35,239 bases of DNA from Clostridiales bacterium. GTDB lineage: Bacteria > Bacillota > Clostridia > Peptostreptococcales > Anaerovoracaceae. The stretch spans positions 1 to 35,239 of the forward strand of contig SVCS01000005.1 of assembly GCA_015058205.1 (NCBI GenBank), in the 5' to 3' direction. The position numbers and the translations under genes are program-made. The notes below the pieces were generated by a model. The model did no database searches, was not told where the DNA came from, and was given only the letters and a program-made list of their open reading frames with translations. Position 1 is the first letter of the stretch. Each line of letters starts with the position of its first letter. Shown here piece by piece: positions 8,004-16,032 of this stretch.

Positions 8004-8171
8004 ATGGCTTACAAAATTACTGACGAATGCATCGCTTGCGGCGCTTGCAAAGACGAATGTCCAGTAGAAGCTATCTCAGAAGGCGACATCTATGTTATCG
8101 ACGCTGAAGCTTGCATCGATTGTGGTGCTTGCGCAGGTGCATGCCCTGTAGATGCTCCAGTAGAAGAATAG
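8004..8171 (+). CDS. 2[4Fe-4S] ferredoxin
   Basis: This is a 55-residue clostridial-type ferredoxin, a small cytoplasmic electron carrier for fermentative redox enzymes. Two CxxCxxCxxxCP motifs are visible, with cysteines at 9, 12, 15, 19 and at 37, 40, 43, 47. The track starts at 7935, but the real start is the ATG at 8004: it follows AAGGAGG at ideal spacing and gives the standard N-terminus MAYKITDECIACGAC. A strong promoter lies 40 bases upstream and a terminator follows, so it is monocistronic. It sits tail to tail with rex, whose regulon often includes redox genes, but no Rex operator is visible here. Confidence 0.97.
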   Translation: MAYKITDECIACGACKDECPVEAISEGDIYVIDAEACIDCGACAGACPVDAPVEE

Positions 8172-8195
8172 TCTTTTACCAAGGAACGTAATTCT

Positions 8196-8222
8196 ATGAC
8201 CGCTTCATTGCGAAGCGGTCAT
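8196..8222 (+). terminator. Ferredoxin terminator
   Basis: ATGACCGCTTC, loop ATTG, then CGAAGCGGTCAT forms a strong stem, followed by TTTCATTTT on the plus strand. Confidence 0.8.
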
Positions 8223-8250
8223 TTCATTTTAAAGCCATATCATTTTTTTA

Positions 8251-8895
8251 CTAATTCTTTTCGTCTGATGCTCTGCTCATGTGGTAAGCCAGTGAGTGGA
8301 GACTCTCGCTGATGTGTACATTCTCCACCGCAACATGGGATGGTGTTTCAATGTCGATCGGTGCGAAATTCCACAATCCTCTGACACCTGCGAAACAAAG
8401 CTTGTCTGCAACTTCCTGGGCGACTTCCTTCGTTGTACAGATGATGCCAATGTCGATGTTGTTATTCTCAACGAATTCAACAATGCCTTCGTAATCCATG
8501 ACTTCAACACCGTTAATTACAGTTCCTATGAGTTCCGGCTTGACTTCGAAGATACCCTGCACTACGAAACCTGTCTTATAGTAATAGGTGTGGTTTACGA
8601 TGGCCTTGCCGAGATTGCCGGCTCCCACAACGACCATCTTGTACTCTCTGTCCAGTCCGAGGATGGAACTGATCTCATTGTAAAGACCTTCTACACTGTA
8701 TCCGTATCCCTGCTGTCCGAATCCGCCGAAGTTGTTCAGGTCCTGTCTGATCTGCGACGCGGTGTAACCGATGAGGCTGCTGAACTCATTGGATGAAATT
8801 TTATCCACGCCCTTCTTGCGGAGCTCATTAAGATACCTCCTGTAACGAGGAAGTCTTCTAATTACCGCATTGGATATTTTCGCCTGTTTTTTCAT
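8251..8895 (-). CDS. rex: Redox-sensing transcriptional repressor Rex
   Basis: Rex binds promoters of fermentation and NADH-linked genes and lets go when the NADH/NAD+ ratio rises. The 214-residue protein has the N-terminal winged helix (AVIRRLPRYRRYLNEL and TASQIRQDLNNFGGFGQQGYGY) and a Rossmann domain with VGAGNLGKA near residue 90. Both are typical, as is the length. It starts at 8895 behind a GGAGAG site. A good promoter overlaps the end of the upstream ABC-F gene. Between promoter and start lie two adjacent hairpins, so the leader may be regulated. Confidence 0.96.
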   Translation of the reverse strand: MKKQAKISNAVIRRLPRYRRYLNELRKKGVDKISSNEFSSLIGYTASQIRQDLNNFGGFGQQGYGYSVEGLYNEISSILGLDREYKMVVVGAGNLGKAIVNHTYYYKTGFVVQGIFEVKPELIGTVINGVEVMDYEGIVEFVENNNIDIGIICTTKEVAQEVADKLCFAGVRGLWNFAPIDIETPSHVAVENVHISESLHSLAYHMSRASDEKN

Positions 8896-8920
8896 ATCGT
8901 TCTCTCCGAATTACCAATTC

Positions 8921-8949
8921 TGTTTCCATCGGAAACACTCCGTGGAGTG
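8921..8949 (-). promoter_or_regulatory. Two abutting inverted repeats in the rex leader
   Basis: TGTTTCC-ATC-GGAAACA (8921-8937) and CACTCC-GT-GGAGTG (8936-8949) are both perfect and share two bases. They lie between the rex -10 element and the ribosome binding site. Neither matches the usual Rex operator. They could be a protein site or two stacked RNA hairpins; no T-tract follows. Confidence 0.45.
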
Positions 8950-8966
8950 CCCGTAATCTTACCGAA

Positions 8967-8995
8967 ATTATACCGAAATCACTCCTGCAATTCAA
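8967..8995 (-). promoter_or_regulatory. rex promoter inside the end of the ABC-F gene
   Basis: On the minus strand TTGAAT (8990-8995) and TATAAT (8967-8972) are separated by 17 bases. The -35 is made of the last codons of the ABC-F gene and the spacer contains its stop codon, so rex can be transcribed apart from the upstream operon. Confidence 0.75.
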
Positions 8996-10922
8996 GCCAC
9001 TGCTCATAGCAGGCATCGAGTCTGTCCTTATCCTCCGCCATCTTATCGCTGAGAGACTGGAGCTTCTCATGATCTGTCATCACTTCCGGCTTCTGTAGCT
9101 CATCGTGGGCTTTGCTGATTTCATCCTCAAGCCGCTCAATCTCCTTCTCCAGAGATTCTCTCTTTCGACGCAGCCGCCGTTCCTCTGCCTCTATTTCCTT
9201 CTTGCGTTTTCGTTCCTCTGCCGCAGACAGCCCAGTCTTCTCTTCTGTATCCTCTGATGCAAAGGCAACACCTTCTGCCGTTGTTGCTTTTGCAAGGCCA
9301 GCCACGTATTTGCTGCCTGATTCAATCAGCTGCTGTTTCTTCTCCACGTAGTAATCGTACTTGCCGAGGTAATTCACCAGTCCGGTTTCCGTCAGTTCCA
9401 TGATCCTCGTCGGAATCCTGTTCAGAAAATATCTGTCATGGGAAACGATCAGGCACGTCCCAGGGAACTCCAGTAACGCTTCTTCAAACACTTCCTTTGA
9501 CTCAATATCCAGATGGTTCGTTGGTTCGTCCAGGATGAGCGTATTTGCTCCGGACATCATGAGCTTGAGCAGGGATAGTCTCGCCCGTTCACCGCCGCTC
9601 AAAGATCCGACTTCCTGGAAGACTTCTTCGCCACGGAAAAGGAACCTGCCGAGGATATTGCGCAGCTCTCCCTCAGAGTAAAGACTGTATGCATCCTGCA
9701 GTTCCTCAATAACGGTATTGTTGTCGTTCAAGAGCTGCTGTCCCTGATCGTAGTATCCGAACTGAACATTGTGTCCAACCCTGATGTGGCCTGTGGTGCT
9801 GACCAGATCACCCATGAGCATCCTGATCAGCGTGGTCTTGCCGATGCCGTTGGCACCGACGATACAGACACGTTCGCCCCGCTTCACATCGATGGACACG
9901 CCTCGGAAGAGTTCCACTCTGTTGATGCCGTAGCCGAAGCTTTTGCTTAAGTCTTCAGCCAGCAGCACATCTTTACCGCTCTGAAAATTCTGCTGGAAAT
10001 TCAGTTTGAGCTTGCCTTTGCTCTGATCCGGCCGCTGCATCAGTTCCATGGCGCTGAGCCGCTTTTCTCTTGATGCCGCACGTTTAGCCAGTTTTTCTGT
10101 TCCGCGCTGCTTGAACCGACGGATCATCTCTTCCTGACGCTGGACCTCCTTCTGCTGCTTCTCGTACTGCCGCATCTCCGCTTCACGCCTGTTTCTGCGT
10201 TCAGCAGCATAGAAGTTGTAGTTTCCCTCGTAAATATTCAGTCGCGCGTTTTCGATTTCAAAAATCCTATTTACAGTCTCATTGAGGAAGTATCTGTCGT
10301 GTGAAACGATGATCATCGTTCCTCTGTATCCCTTGAGATACTGTTCCAGCCACTTCAGTGTTCCGATGTCCAGATGGTTCGTCGGCTCGTCGAGGAACAG
10401 GATATCCGGTTTCTCCAAAAGCAGGATTGCCAGAGCAAGTCTCGTCTTCTCACCGCCTGACAGAGTCGAAATTTTCTTATTATACATGGACTCGTCAAAA
10501 GACATGCTGGTGAGAATACCTCTGATTTCACTCTGGTACATGTAACCGCCCATGCGCTCATACCGCTCGCGCAGCTGCTCGTAGCGGGTCAGTTCTTCCT
10601 CCGCCAGAAGCTTCTCCATTTCCTTTTCCATCTCAGGGAAGTGTTCAAAAACTTTGTTCACTTCCTCGATGACTGTCCTATCGGAATCGAATCCGCCGTC
10701 CTGTTCTAGGTATCCGATTCTGAGATCGGAAGACACGAAAAAATCTCCCCCCTCGTGAGGGAGCTGGCCGGACAGGATCTTCAGAAGCGTCGATTTGCCT
10801 GCGCCGTTGATGCCGATGATGCCGACACGTTCTCCCTTATTGACGGCGAAGCTCACCTTGTTCAGCACCGTGTTGGAACCATCATATTCTTTTGTCAGAT
10901 TGTTCGCGGATATTACGATCAT
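8979..10922 (-). CDS. ABC-F family ATPase (ribosome-associated type)
   Basis: The 647-residue protein has two ABC domains on one chain and no membrane segments, as in ABC-F factors that act in the ribosomal E site. Domain 1 has GINGAGKST (37-45), LSGGEKTRLALA and FLDEPTNHLD. Domain 2 has GANGIGKTT, LSGGERARLSLL and the same DEPTNHLD motif. A charged linker rich in RREAEMRQYEKQ joins them. The last 100 residues form a coiled coil (EERKRKKEIEAEERRLRRK), as in Bacillus YdiF-like proteins. It follows tsaD by 38 bases and ends the t6A operon. Its ATG lacks a ribosome binding site at normal distance; GGAGAACAGGAG lies some 30 bases upstream. The exact role (translation factor or antibiotic protection) is not readable. 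Confidence 0.93.
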   Translation of the reverse strand: MIVISANNLTKEYDGSNTVLNKVSFAVNKGERVGIIGINGAGKSTLLKILSGQLPHEGGDFFVSSDLRIGYLEQDGGFDSDRTVIEEVNKVFEHFPEMEKEMEKLLAEEELTRYEQLRERYERMGGYMYQSEIRGILTSMSFDESMYNKKISTLSGGEKTRLALAILLLEKPDILFLDEPTNHLDIGTLKWLEQYLKGYRGTMIIVSHDRYFLNETVNRIFEIENARLNIYEGNYNFYAAERRNRREAEMRQYEKQQKEVQRQEEMIRRFKQRGTEKLAKRAASREKRLSAMELMQRPDQSKGKLKLNFQQNFQSGKDVLLAEDLSKSFGYGINRVELFRGVSIDVKRGERVCIVGANGIGKTTLIRMLMGDLVSTTGHIRVGHNVQFGYYDQGQQLLNDNNTVIEELQDAYSLYSEGELRNILGRFLFRGEEVFQEVGSLSGGERARLSLLKLMMSGANTLILDEPTNHLDIESKEVFEEALLEFPGTCLIVSHDRYFLNRIPTRIMELTETGLVNYLGKYDYYVEKKQQLIESGSKYVAGLAKATTAEGVAFASEDTEEKTGLSAAEERKRKKEIEAEERRLRRKRESLEKEIERLEDEISKAHDELQKPEVMTDHEKLQSLSDKMAEDKDRLDACYEQWLELQE

Positions 10923-10960
10923 AGTCTAGTTTCTGCGCGTTTCAGAATACTCCTGTTCTC

Positions 10961-11977
10961 CTACAGCGGCAGGTTCGGAATAGCGTCCAGAGTCAGATCA
11001 TCTGCTCCCTGCGCCTGGTATTTATAGTAGGCTGCGCATCCGATCATCGCTGCATTGTCAGTGCAGAGAATCGGTGACGGATGATACAGCTTCAGTCCAT
11101 GTTTCTCACATGCATCGCTTAACATGCCGCGGAGTCTGCTGTTGGCAGCCACGCCGCCGGCGACGACGATTTTATCCTTATTCAGAGACAATGCCGCGTC
11201 GATGGTCTTTGCAACTACGACATCCAGCACAGCCTGCTGAAATCCCGCTGCAACGTCGGCGATATTGATCTCGCGGCCCGCCTGTTTCTCGGAGTTGACG
11301 TAGTTAAGCACGCCGGTCTTGATGCCGCTGAAGCTGAAGTCCATGCTGCCTTTTTCAAGGAACACTCTCTTGAACTCCACCGCATCGGGATTGCCTTCTT
11401 TCGCGATTTTATCGATGAGAGGTCCGCCCGGATATCCAAGTCCCAACACACGGGCGACCTTATCGAAGGCCTCCCCTGCTGCGTCATCACGGGTTCCGCC
11501 AAGTACATGCAGTTCATTGTAATCGGTGACTTCCACGATGTTTGTATGACCGCCTGAAATAACCAGCGCCATGAATGGCGGCTCCAGCTCTTTGTGTTCA
11601 ATATAATTTGCGCAGATGTGTCCATGGATGTGGTGCACGCCAATCAGCGGCTTTCCTGTCGCCAGTGCATAGGCCTTCGCCGTAGCCAGTCCGATGAGAA
11701 GCGCTCCCACAAGACCTGGGCCGTAGGTCACGCCGATGGCATCGATGTCATCCATGGAAGCTCCCGCATCTGCGAGGGCTTTCTCACACACCCAGTTGAC
11801 GTTGTCCAGATGATGGCGCGATGCGATCTCCGGAACAACACCTCCGTAAGCTTTATGGATATCGATCTGTGACGAAATGACATTGGAACGCACATCGCGC
11901 CCTTCCAGCACGACTGCCGCCGCCGTTTCATCACAGCTTGATTCAATTGCAAGAATTGCGAATTTACCGTCTATCAC
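10961..11977 (-). CDS. tsaD: tRNA t6A transferase subunit TsaD
   Basis: With TsaB and TsaE it transfers the threonylcarbamoyl group from its adenylate to A37 of tRNAs that read ANN codons. The 338 residues include the family start [17 protein letters not shown], the metal-binding HHIHGH, and [12 protein letters not shown] place the start at a GTG (11977), seven bases after GAGGAG and three bases after the rimI stop; no better ATG exists nearby. It is the fourth gene of the tsaE-tsaB-rimI-tsaD run. Assignment is secure. Confidence 0.97.
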   Translation of the reverse strand: MIDGKFAILAIESSCDETAAAVVLEGRDVRSNVISSQIDIHKAYGGVVPEIASRHHLDNVNWVCEKALADAGASMDDIDAIGVTYGPGLVGALLIGLATAKAYALATGKPLIGVHHIHGHICANYIEHKELEPPFMALVISGGHTNIVEVTDYNELHVLGGTRDDAAGEAFDKVARVLGLGYPGGPLIDKIAKEGNPDAVEFKRVFLEKGSMDFSFSGIKTGVLNYVNSEKQAGREINIADVAAGFQQAVLDVVVAKTIDAALSLNKDKIVVAGGVAANSRLRGMLSDACEKHGLKLYHPSPILCTDNAAMIGCAAYYKYQAQGADDLTLDAIPNLPL

Positions 11978-11980
11978 GTT

Positions 11981-12433
11981 TTACTCCTCTTCATGACGCC
12001 ACATGAGCAGAGCGTCTTCATTTTCGAATTTGTAATAGCCTTTGCGGACGCCCTCTACTTCAAAGCCGAATTTCCTATAGAGATTGATGGCCGCCTCATT
12101 GCTCCTGCGCACCTCCAAGGTGTGATGCAGGATTCCTTCTCGTGCCGTGTGCTCGATCAGCACCTTGATGATTCCTTCAGCGATCTTCCTGTTCCGGTAC
12201 CCCGGCCTCACCGCTACATTCGTAATGTGCCCTTCGTCCATGATCCACCACAGTCCTGCGTATCCGACCACCTTGTCGCTATGTTCCGCGACGACGTAAA
12301 AGGCTCTTGGGTTCTCCTCCAGTTCATATGTGATGGACTCCATACTCCAAGGGTCTGGAAAGCAGATCATTTCAATTTCATAAATGTCTTCGGCATCCTT
12401 CGGCTCTGCCTGTCTGATTGTCACGTCAGCCAT
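11981..12433 (-). CDS. rimI: RimI-like N-acetyltransferase
   Basis: This is a GNAT-fold enzyme of 150 residues, usually annotated as the acetylase of ribosomal protein S18. Family features are the opening ADVTIRQAEPKDAEDIYEIE, CFPDPWS, the GYAGLW strand and EVRRSNEAAINLYRKFGFE. The acetyl-CoA pyrophosphate loop reads RNRKIA where RxxGx(G/A) is expected, so the key glycine is lysine; the DNA reads AGG AAC AGG AAG ATC GCT. This may weaken or alter CoA binding. It overlaps the end of tsaB by eight bases and lies inside the t6A gene block, the usual place for rimI. Confidence 0.9.
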   Translation of the reverse strand: MADVTIRQAEPKDAEDIYEIEMICFPDPWSMESITYELEENPRAFYVVAEHSDKVVGYAGLWWIMDEGHITNVAVRPGYRNRKIAEGIIKVLIEHTAREGILHHTLEVRRSNEAAINLYRKFGFEVEGVRKGYYKFENEDALLMWRHEEE

Positions 12434-13202
12434 TCGCTTTCACCTCAGCCTGCTTCGCCCTGAGCTTTCGTTCTGCCTCTGCCATCCTCATGTATTCCGG
12501 CTTGAGCATGTCGTAAGAGACGCTCTTCCCGGCTGCGAACGCCGCAGCACCCAGCACCGCCACTTCTTCTGCTCTCTGGTATCTTATCTCCTCCGGTGCA
12601 AAGGCAACGCCTTCCGTTCTATTTGCTTCTATCTTCTGTCCGCAGGTGTCCACGCCGTCGCCCAGCATGTAGATCTCGTCATACTCCTCGACAAGTTCCA
12701 TGAACTCATCGATGGTGTACGGACCTGCTTTGACTGCTTCCTGAAGCTGCACTGAGCCGTCGGTAGCGCGTTCAACAAGGTATCCTCCTCCGTAAACCTG
12801 GCTTCTGCGCGCATCAAGAATCGGGCAAACCAGTGCTCCATCAGAAGGTGCCGTGCCAGACGGCGCTGCGCACACGACTCTCATGGCCAACGCTTCCAGA
12901 CTCGATACCGGCACGCACGGGATGCCTTTGACCTGGGACAAGGCTCTCGCCGTGGACACGCCGATTCGTATTCCCGTGAAAGAACCAGGTCCGTTTGCGA
13001 CTGCAATTGCGGAAAGATCATCGATTGTGATTTCCGCATCAGAAAGTACCTGCTGGATCTGCGGTGTCAGATTCTGCAGATGTGAATATCTGTCATGGCC
13101 TTCTACATGTGCAAGGATGCGGCACTTGCTTCCATCATCAATTGCTTCGGCAACAGCCACCGATGCGAAGGCTCCTGTTGTTTCAATTGCTAGAATATAC
13201 AT
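12426..13202 (-). CDS. tsaB: tRNA t6A complex scaffold TsaB
   Basis: TsaB is a catalytically inactive TsaD paralogue that dimerizes with TsaD in bacterial t6A synthesis. The 258 residues show MYILAIETTGAFASVAV and AVANGPGSFTGIRIGVSTARAL, the typical signature, and lack TsaD's metal-binding histidines. It overlaps tsaE by 13 bases at its start and rimI by eight at its end, so translation is probably coupled. The C-terminal tail ending LRAKQAEVKANG is charged and longer than in short members of the family. Confidence 0.95.
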   Translation of the reverse strand: MYILAIETTGAFASVAVAEAIDDGSKCRILAHVEGHDRYSHLQNLTPQIQQVLSDAEITIDDLSAIAVANGPGSFTGIRIGVSTARALSQVKGIPCVPVSSLEALAMRVVCAAPSGTAPSDGALVCPILDARRSQVYGGGYLVERATDGSVQLQEAVKAGPYTIDEFMELVEEYDEIYMLGDGVDTCGQKIEANRTEGVAFAPEEIRYQRAEEVAVLGAAAFAAGKSVSYDMLKPEYMRMAEAERKLRAKQAEVKANG

Positions 13203-13633
13203 ATGTCTTCTTCTGCGCCCTCTATTCTGTATTCTCGTGCTTCTTCAGATGCGCCCCGGTCGATGTGTATGACCACTGCATCCTCCGGCAATAAATCCTC
13301 AATGATGTCCGCCCACTCGACGACGCAGACACCGTCGCCGTAGAAGTACTCTTCATAACCCAGTTCGAACATCTCGTCAGGATCTCCGATTCTGTAGACA
13401 TCAAAATGGTACAGAGGCAGCCGTCCGCTTCTGTACTCTCTGATAATATTAAACGTCGGACTCGTTACCGTTTCCGTTACGCCTAAGCCTCTGGCGATGG
13501 ATTTGGTCAGGGTGGTTTTGCCGGTTCCCAGATCTCCGATCAGCGCGATCACTGTACCGGGCTGCACCTGCTGTCCAATCTTCTCGCCAAGTTTTTCTGT
13601 ATCTTTTTCGTTTGCAATATGAATTCTCGTCAT
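13190..13633 (-). CDS. tsaE: tRNA t6A complex ATPase TsaE
   Basis: TsaE is the small P-loop ATPase that resets the TsaBD complex. The 147-residue protein has GDLGTGKTTLTKSIARGLG at about residues 33-51, SPTFNIIREY and the downstream HFDVYRI and VEWADI blocks of the family. It is first in the tsaE-tsaB-rimI-tsaD order. The gap to the preceding NTP transferase/phosphatase gene is only 26 bases, without a terminator, so the t6A genes may be read through from the molybdenum-related cluster upstream. Confidence 0.96.
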   Translation of the reverse strand: MTRIHIANEKDTEKLGEKIGQQVQPGTVIALIGDLGTGKTTLTKSIARGLGVTETVTSPTFNIIREYRSGRLPLYHFDVYRIGDPDEMFELGYEEYFYGDGVCVVEWADIIEDLLPEDAVVIHIDRGASEEAREYRIEGAEEDICIF

Positions 13634-13659
13634 CCTATTATTCCATACGTCTTACACGA

Positions 13660-15099
13660 CTATTCGTACATCTCATAAACGGCTTCCATGGTCATGTCGT
13701 TCATGTTCATCGGTTTGTCGCCGTGTACTTTTTCACTCTTCTGTTCCGGGAACGGTTCGAGCATTTTGAGTCCGCCTTTCGGAACCGGCTCCCATGCATC
13801 ATCCACCTGCTTCCCAAGAATGTTGTTCTCAAGGGCGCGGATGACACCGCTGTGCGCGATGATGATAATATCCTTCGCATCGTCATTACGCAATATGTTT
13901 CTAAACGCTGCTTTGACTCTGTACTGCATATCGTAGAAGCTCTCAGCTCCCCGCATCTTGAATGCGAAGATGTCTTTGCCTCTGCGTTCATACTCTTCCG
14001 GATACTCTTCTGCGATCTCTCTGATCGGGTGTCCGTCCCAGGCGCCGAGGCTGATTTCTCTGAGTCCCGCGTCCAGTTTCACTTTTACAGGGCCTCCTGT
14101 CATCTCAGCAAGCTGCGGATAGGCTTTGTTGATGGCTTCTGCAATGATGTCCGCGGTTTCCTTCGCCCGCACCAAATCACTGGCGTAAATCCGTTCGATG
14201 GCGGGCATTGGTTCTTTGCCGAACTTGTCCATGCCCAGCATCTCCGCTTCCACATCCTCTCTCATGAGACTGACAATTTCCTGCCCTGCTGCCGCTGCCT
14301 GCGCACGGCCTTCGTCTGACAAAGGAACATCGTACTGCCCGATGAACATAGGCTCTTCATGCTGCTGCGTCTCTCCATGACGGACAAGGATGATTCTCTT
14401 TCTCGCCGTCAGAAGGTCCAGCTTCTCCCTGGCAAATCCCTTCGCGACGAACCGCTTGATATCCTCATACCCTTCCGGCGTATCCATATCCAGAAGGCAT
14501 CCTTCTTCGCCTGTCTCGACGCGGATCATACTGTCTGCATACCGATCCGTGATTGCCGCGAGTCCGCCTTGTCCCTCTGACGCCAGAATCTCATCAATCC
14601 GGCTTTTCGGAATGTATAGCGGGTGTCCCTTCTTGCCTTCAAAGACTGCTACCGCAAAGGCATCACCACCTGCGCCGTCTTTCGCAGCATCCGCCTCGGT
14701 GGCGCCATCCATGACCGCCCGCATAACGCTGACGCTGATGAGCGGACAATCTACCGGCATGAGCAAGTAACCTTCCTTGCCGGACTGTCTTGCCTTTGCA
14801 AGTCCTGCCTGTATGGAAGAGAACATGCCCTTCTCGTAGTTTTCGTTATATGCTTCGGTGACGCCAAGACGCGCGAGTTCCGGAATCAGCGCTTCCCTAT
14901 TGTGCCCCGTAACCACCGTGATATCGCTGAGTCCTGCTGCCTTTACTGTTTCGATCAGGCCTTCCAGCGCCGGTCTTCCATCGACAGGCAGAAGCGGTTT
15001 GAACGCCTGCATCCTCTTCGACAGCCCTGCTGCCAGAATCACTGCGCCGAAACGCCCATCGTATTGTTCTGTTTTCTCTCTATTGTAGCCGATTCTCAT
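13660..15099 (-). CDS. Fusion of MobA/MocA-like NTP transferase and histidine phosphatase
   Basis: The 479-residue protein joins two enzymes. Residues of about 15-210 are a nucleotidyltransferase, with GAVILAAGLSKRMQAFKPLL, LMPVDCPLIS and GHPLYIP, typical of the transferases that add CMP or GMP to molybdopterin. After a short linker, RKRIILVRHGETQQHEEP opens a phosphoglycerate-mutase-like phosphatase with the RHGE catalytic motif, SDLVRAKETADI and IIIAHSGVIRAL. XdhC, the ligase-like gene and a TrsM-like methyltransferase precede it in one run. This resembles what I recall as the Desulfovibrio DVU_1551-1558 gene set, whose first member is an NTP transferase. The product of the phosphatase half is unknown. 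Domain calls are firm; the pathway link is from context and memory. Confidence 0.88.
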   Translation of the reverse strand: MRIGYNREKTEQYDGRFGAVILAAGLSKRMQAFKPLLPVDGRPALEGLIETVKAAGLSDITVVTGHNREALIPELARLGVTEAYNENYEKGMFSSIQAGLAKARQSGKEGYLLMPVDCPLISVSVMRAVMDGATEADAAKDGAGGDAFAVAVFEGKKGHPLYIPKSRIDEILASEGQGGLAAITDRYADSMIRVETGEEGCLLDMDTPEGYEDIKRFVAKGFAREKLDLLTARKRIILVRHGETQQHEEPMFIGQYDVPLSDEGRAQAAAAGQEIVSLMREDVEAEMLGMDKFGKEPMPAIERIYASDLVRAKETADIIAEAINKAYPQLAEMTGGPVKVKLDAGLREISLGAWDGHPIREIAEEYPEEYERRGKDIFAFKMRGAESFYDMQYRVKAAFRNILRNDDAKDIIIIAHSGVIRALENNILGKQVDDAWEPVPKGGLKMLEPFPEQKSEKVHGDKPMNMNDMTMEAVYEMYE

Positions 15100-15136
15100 A
15101 TGCTATTCGTTTGTCCTCTTCATGCAGTTGATGCCT

Positions 15137-16012
15137 TTATTCATGCAGCTGACGCAGGCTTTCCGCATGGCGTGCCGCTGCTGTCGCTTCATTGTGCTCA
15201 GCGCGAACCAGAATCATCTCCGCCGCGATGCTGATGCTGATTTCTTCCGGTGTTTCAGACTTGATCTCAAGACCAATCGGTGTATAGACCTTGTCCAGTT
15301 CTTCCTGGGTAAATCCTTCCGACAGAAGCTGATCCGCCAGCAACTGGTTTTTGCGGCGACTTCCGATCATACCCAGGTATGCATGTGGCTTTCTAAGCGC
15401 CTGACGCAGAACCTGCAGATCTCCTCTGTGACCTCTCGTCACGATGATGAGGAAGCTGTCGTCATCCGGTTCAATTTCATCGAAACAGTGATCGAAGTTA
15501 TCGCACACAATGGTTCTTGATTCTGGAAAACGCTCTGTGTTGGCGTAATCCGCACGGTCATCTATAATCGTCGTCTCGAAATCGATGTGTCTGAGTACCG
15601 GATCAAGAGCCAGCGCTACATGCCCGCCGCCGAAGATGTATGCCTGAGAAGATGTCTTGAAATCTTCCACAAAGTTTCCCGGATTCTGCGGATCCACATA
15701 ACGGATCTGTATGGTGGCATCTCCGCCGCACCCCATGGCCAGAGCGCCTTCTCCTGTTGCCTTCTCATCAAGAATGAATTCGTATGTACGGAGTGGCTCC
15801 TTCGTCTTCAGCTGCTCTCTGCAGTGACGTTCTGTCTCTGCTTCCAGCAATCCGCCTCCGACGGTTCCCCATGTTTTCTCTTCGAAGTTCATGAGCAGCA
15901 CCGCGTCACGCTTACGCGGAGCGGAGCCTTTGGTCGCGATGACTTCGGCGATGACGAAAGGTACATTTTCTTCTATAAACTTTCTGGCTATGTATGAGAT
16001 TTTATCTGCCAT
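15137..16012 (-). CDS. xdhC: XdhC/CoxI family molybdenum hydroxylase maturation protein
   Basis: XdhC proteins bind molybdopterin, guide its sulfuration and insert it into xanthine dehydrogenase-type enzymes. The 291 residues contain ATKGSAPRKRDAVLLM, GTVGGGLLEAE and AMGCGGD in the N-terminal domain. A Rossmann-like C-terminal domain follows with IFGGGHVALAL and MIGSRRKNQLLADQL, ending EISISIAAEMILVRA. It lies between the ligase-like gene and the NTP transferase fusion, 20 and 37 bases from each. No xanthine dehydrogenase or aldehyde oxidoreductase gene is in the window, so the client enzyme is encoded elsewhere. Confidence 0.92.
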   Translation of the reverse strand: MADKISYIARKFIEENVPFVIAEVIATKGSAPRKRDAVLLMNFEEKTWGTVGGGLLEAETERHCREQLKTKEPLRTYEFILDEKATGEGALAMGCGGDATIQIRYVDPQNPGNFVEDFKTSSQAYIFGGGHVALALDPVLRHIDFETTIIDDRADYANTERFPESRTIVCDNFDHCFDEIEPDDDSFLIIVTRGHRGDLQVLRQALRKPHAYLGMIGSRRKNQLLADQLLSEGFTQEELDKVYTPIGLEIKSETPEEISISIAAEMILVRAEHNEATAAARHAESLRQLHE

Positions 16013-16032
16013 TTTCCATTTTCTCCTTGTTT

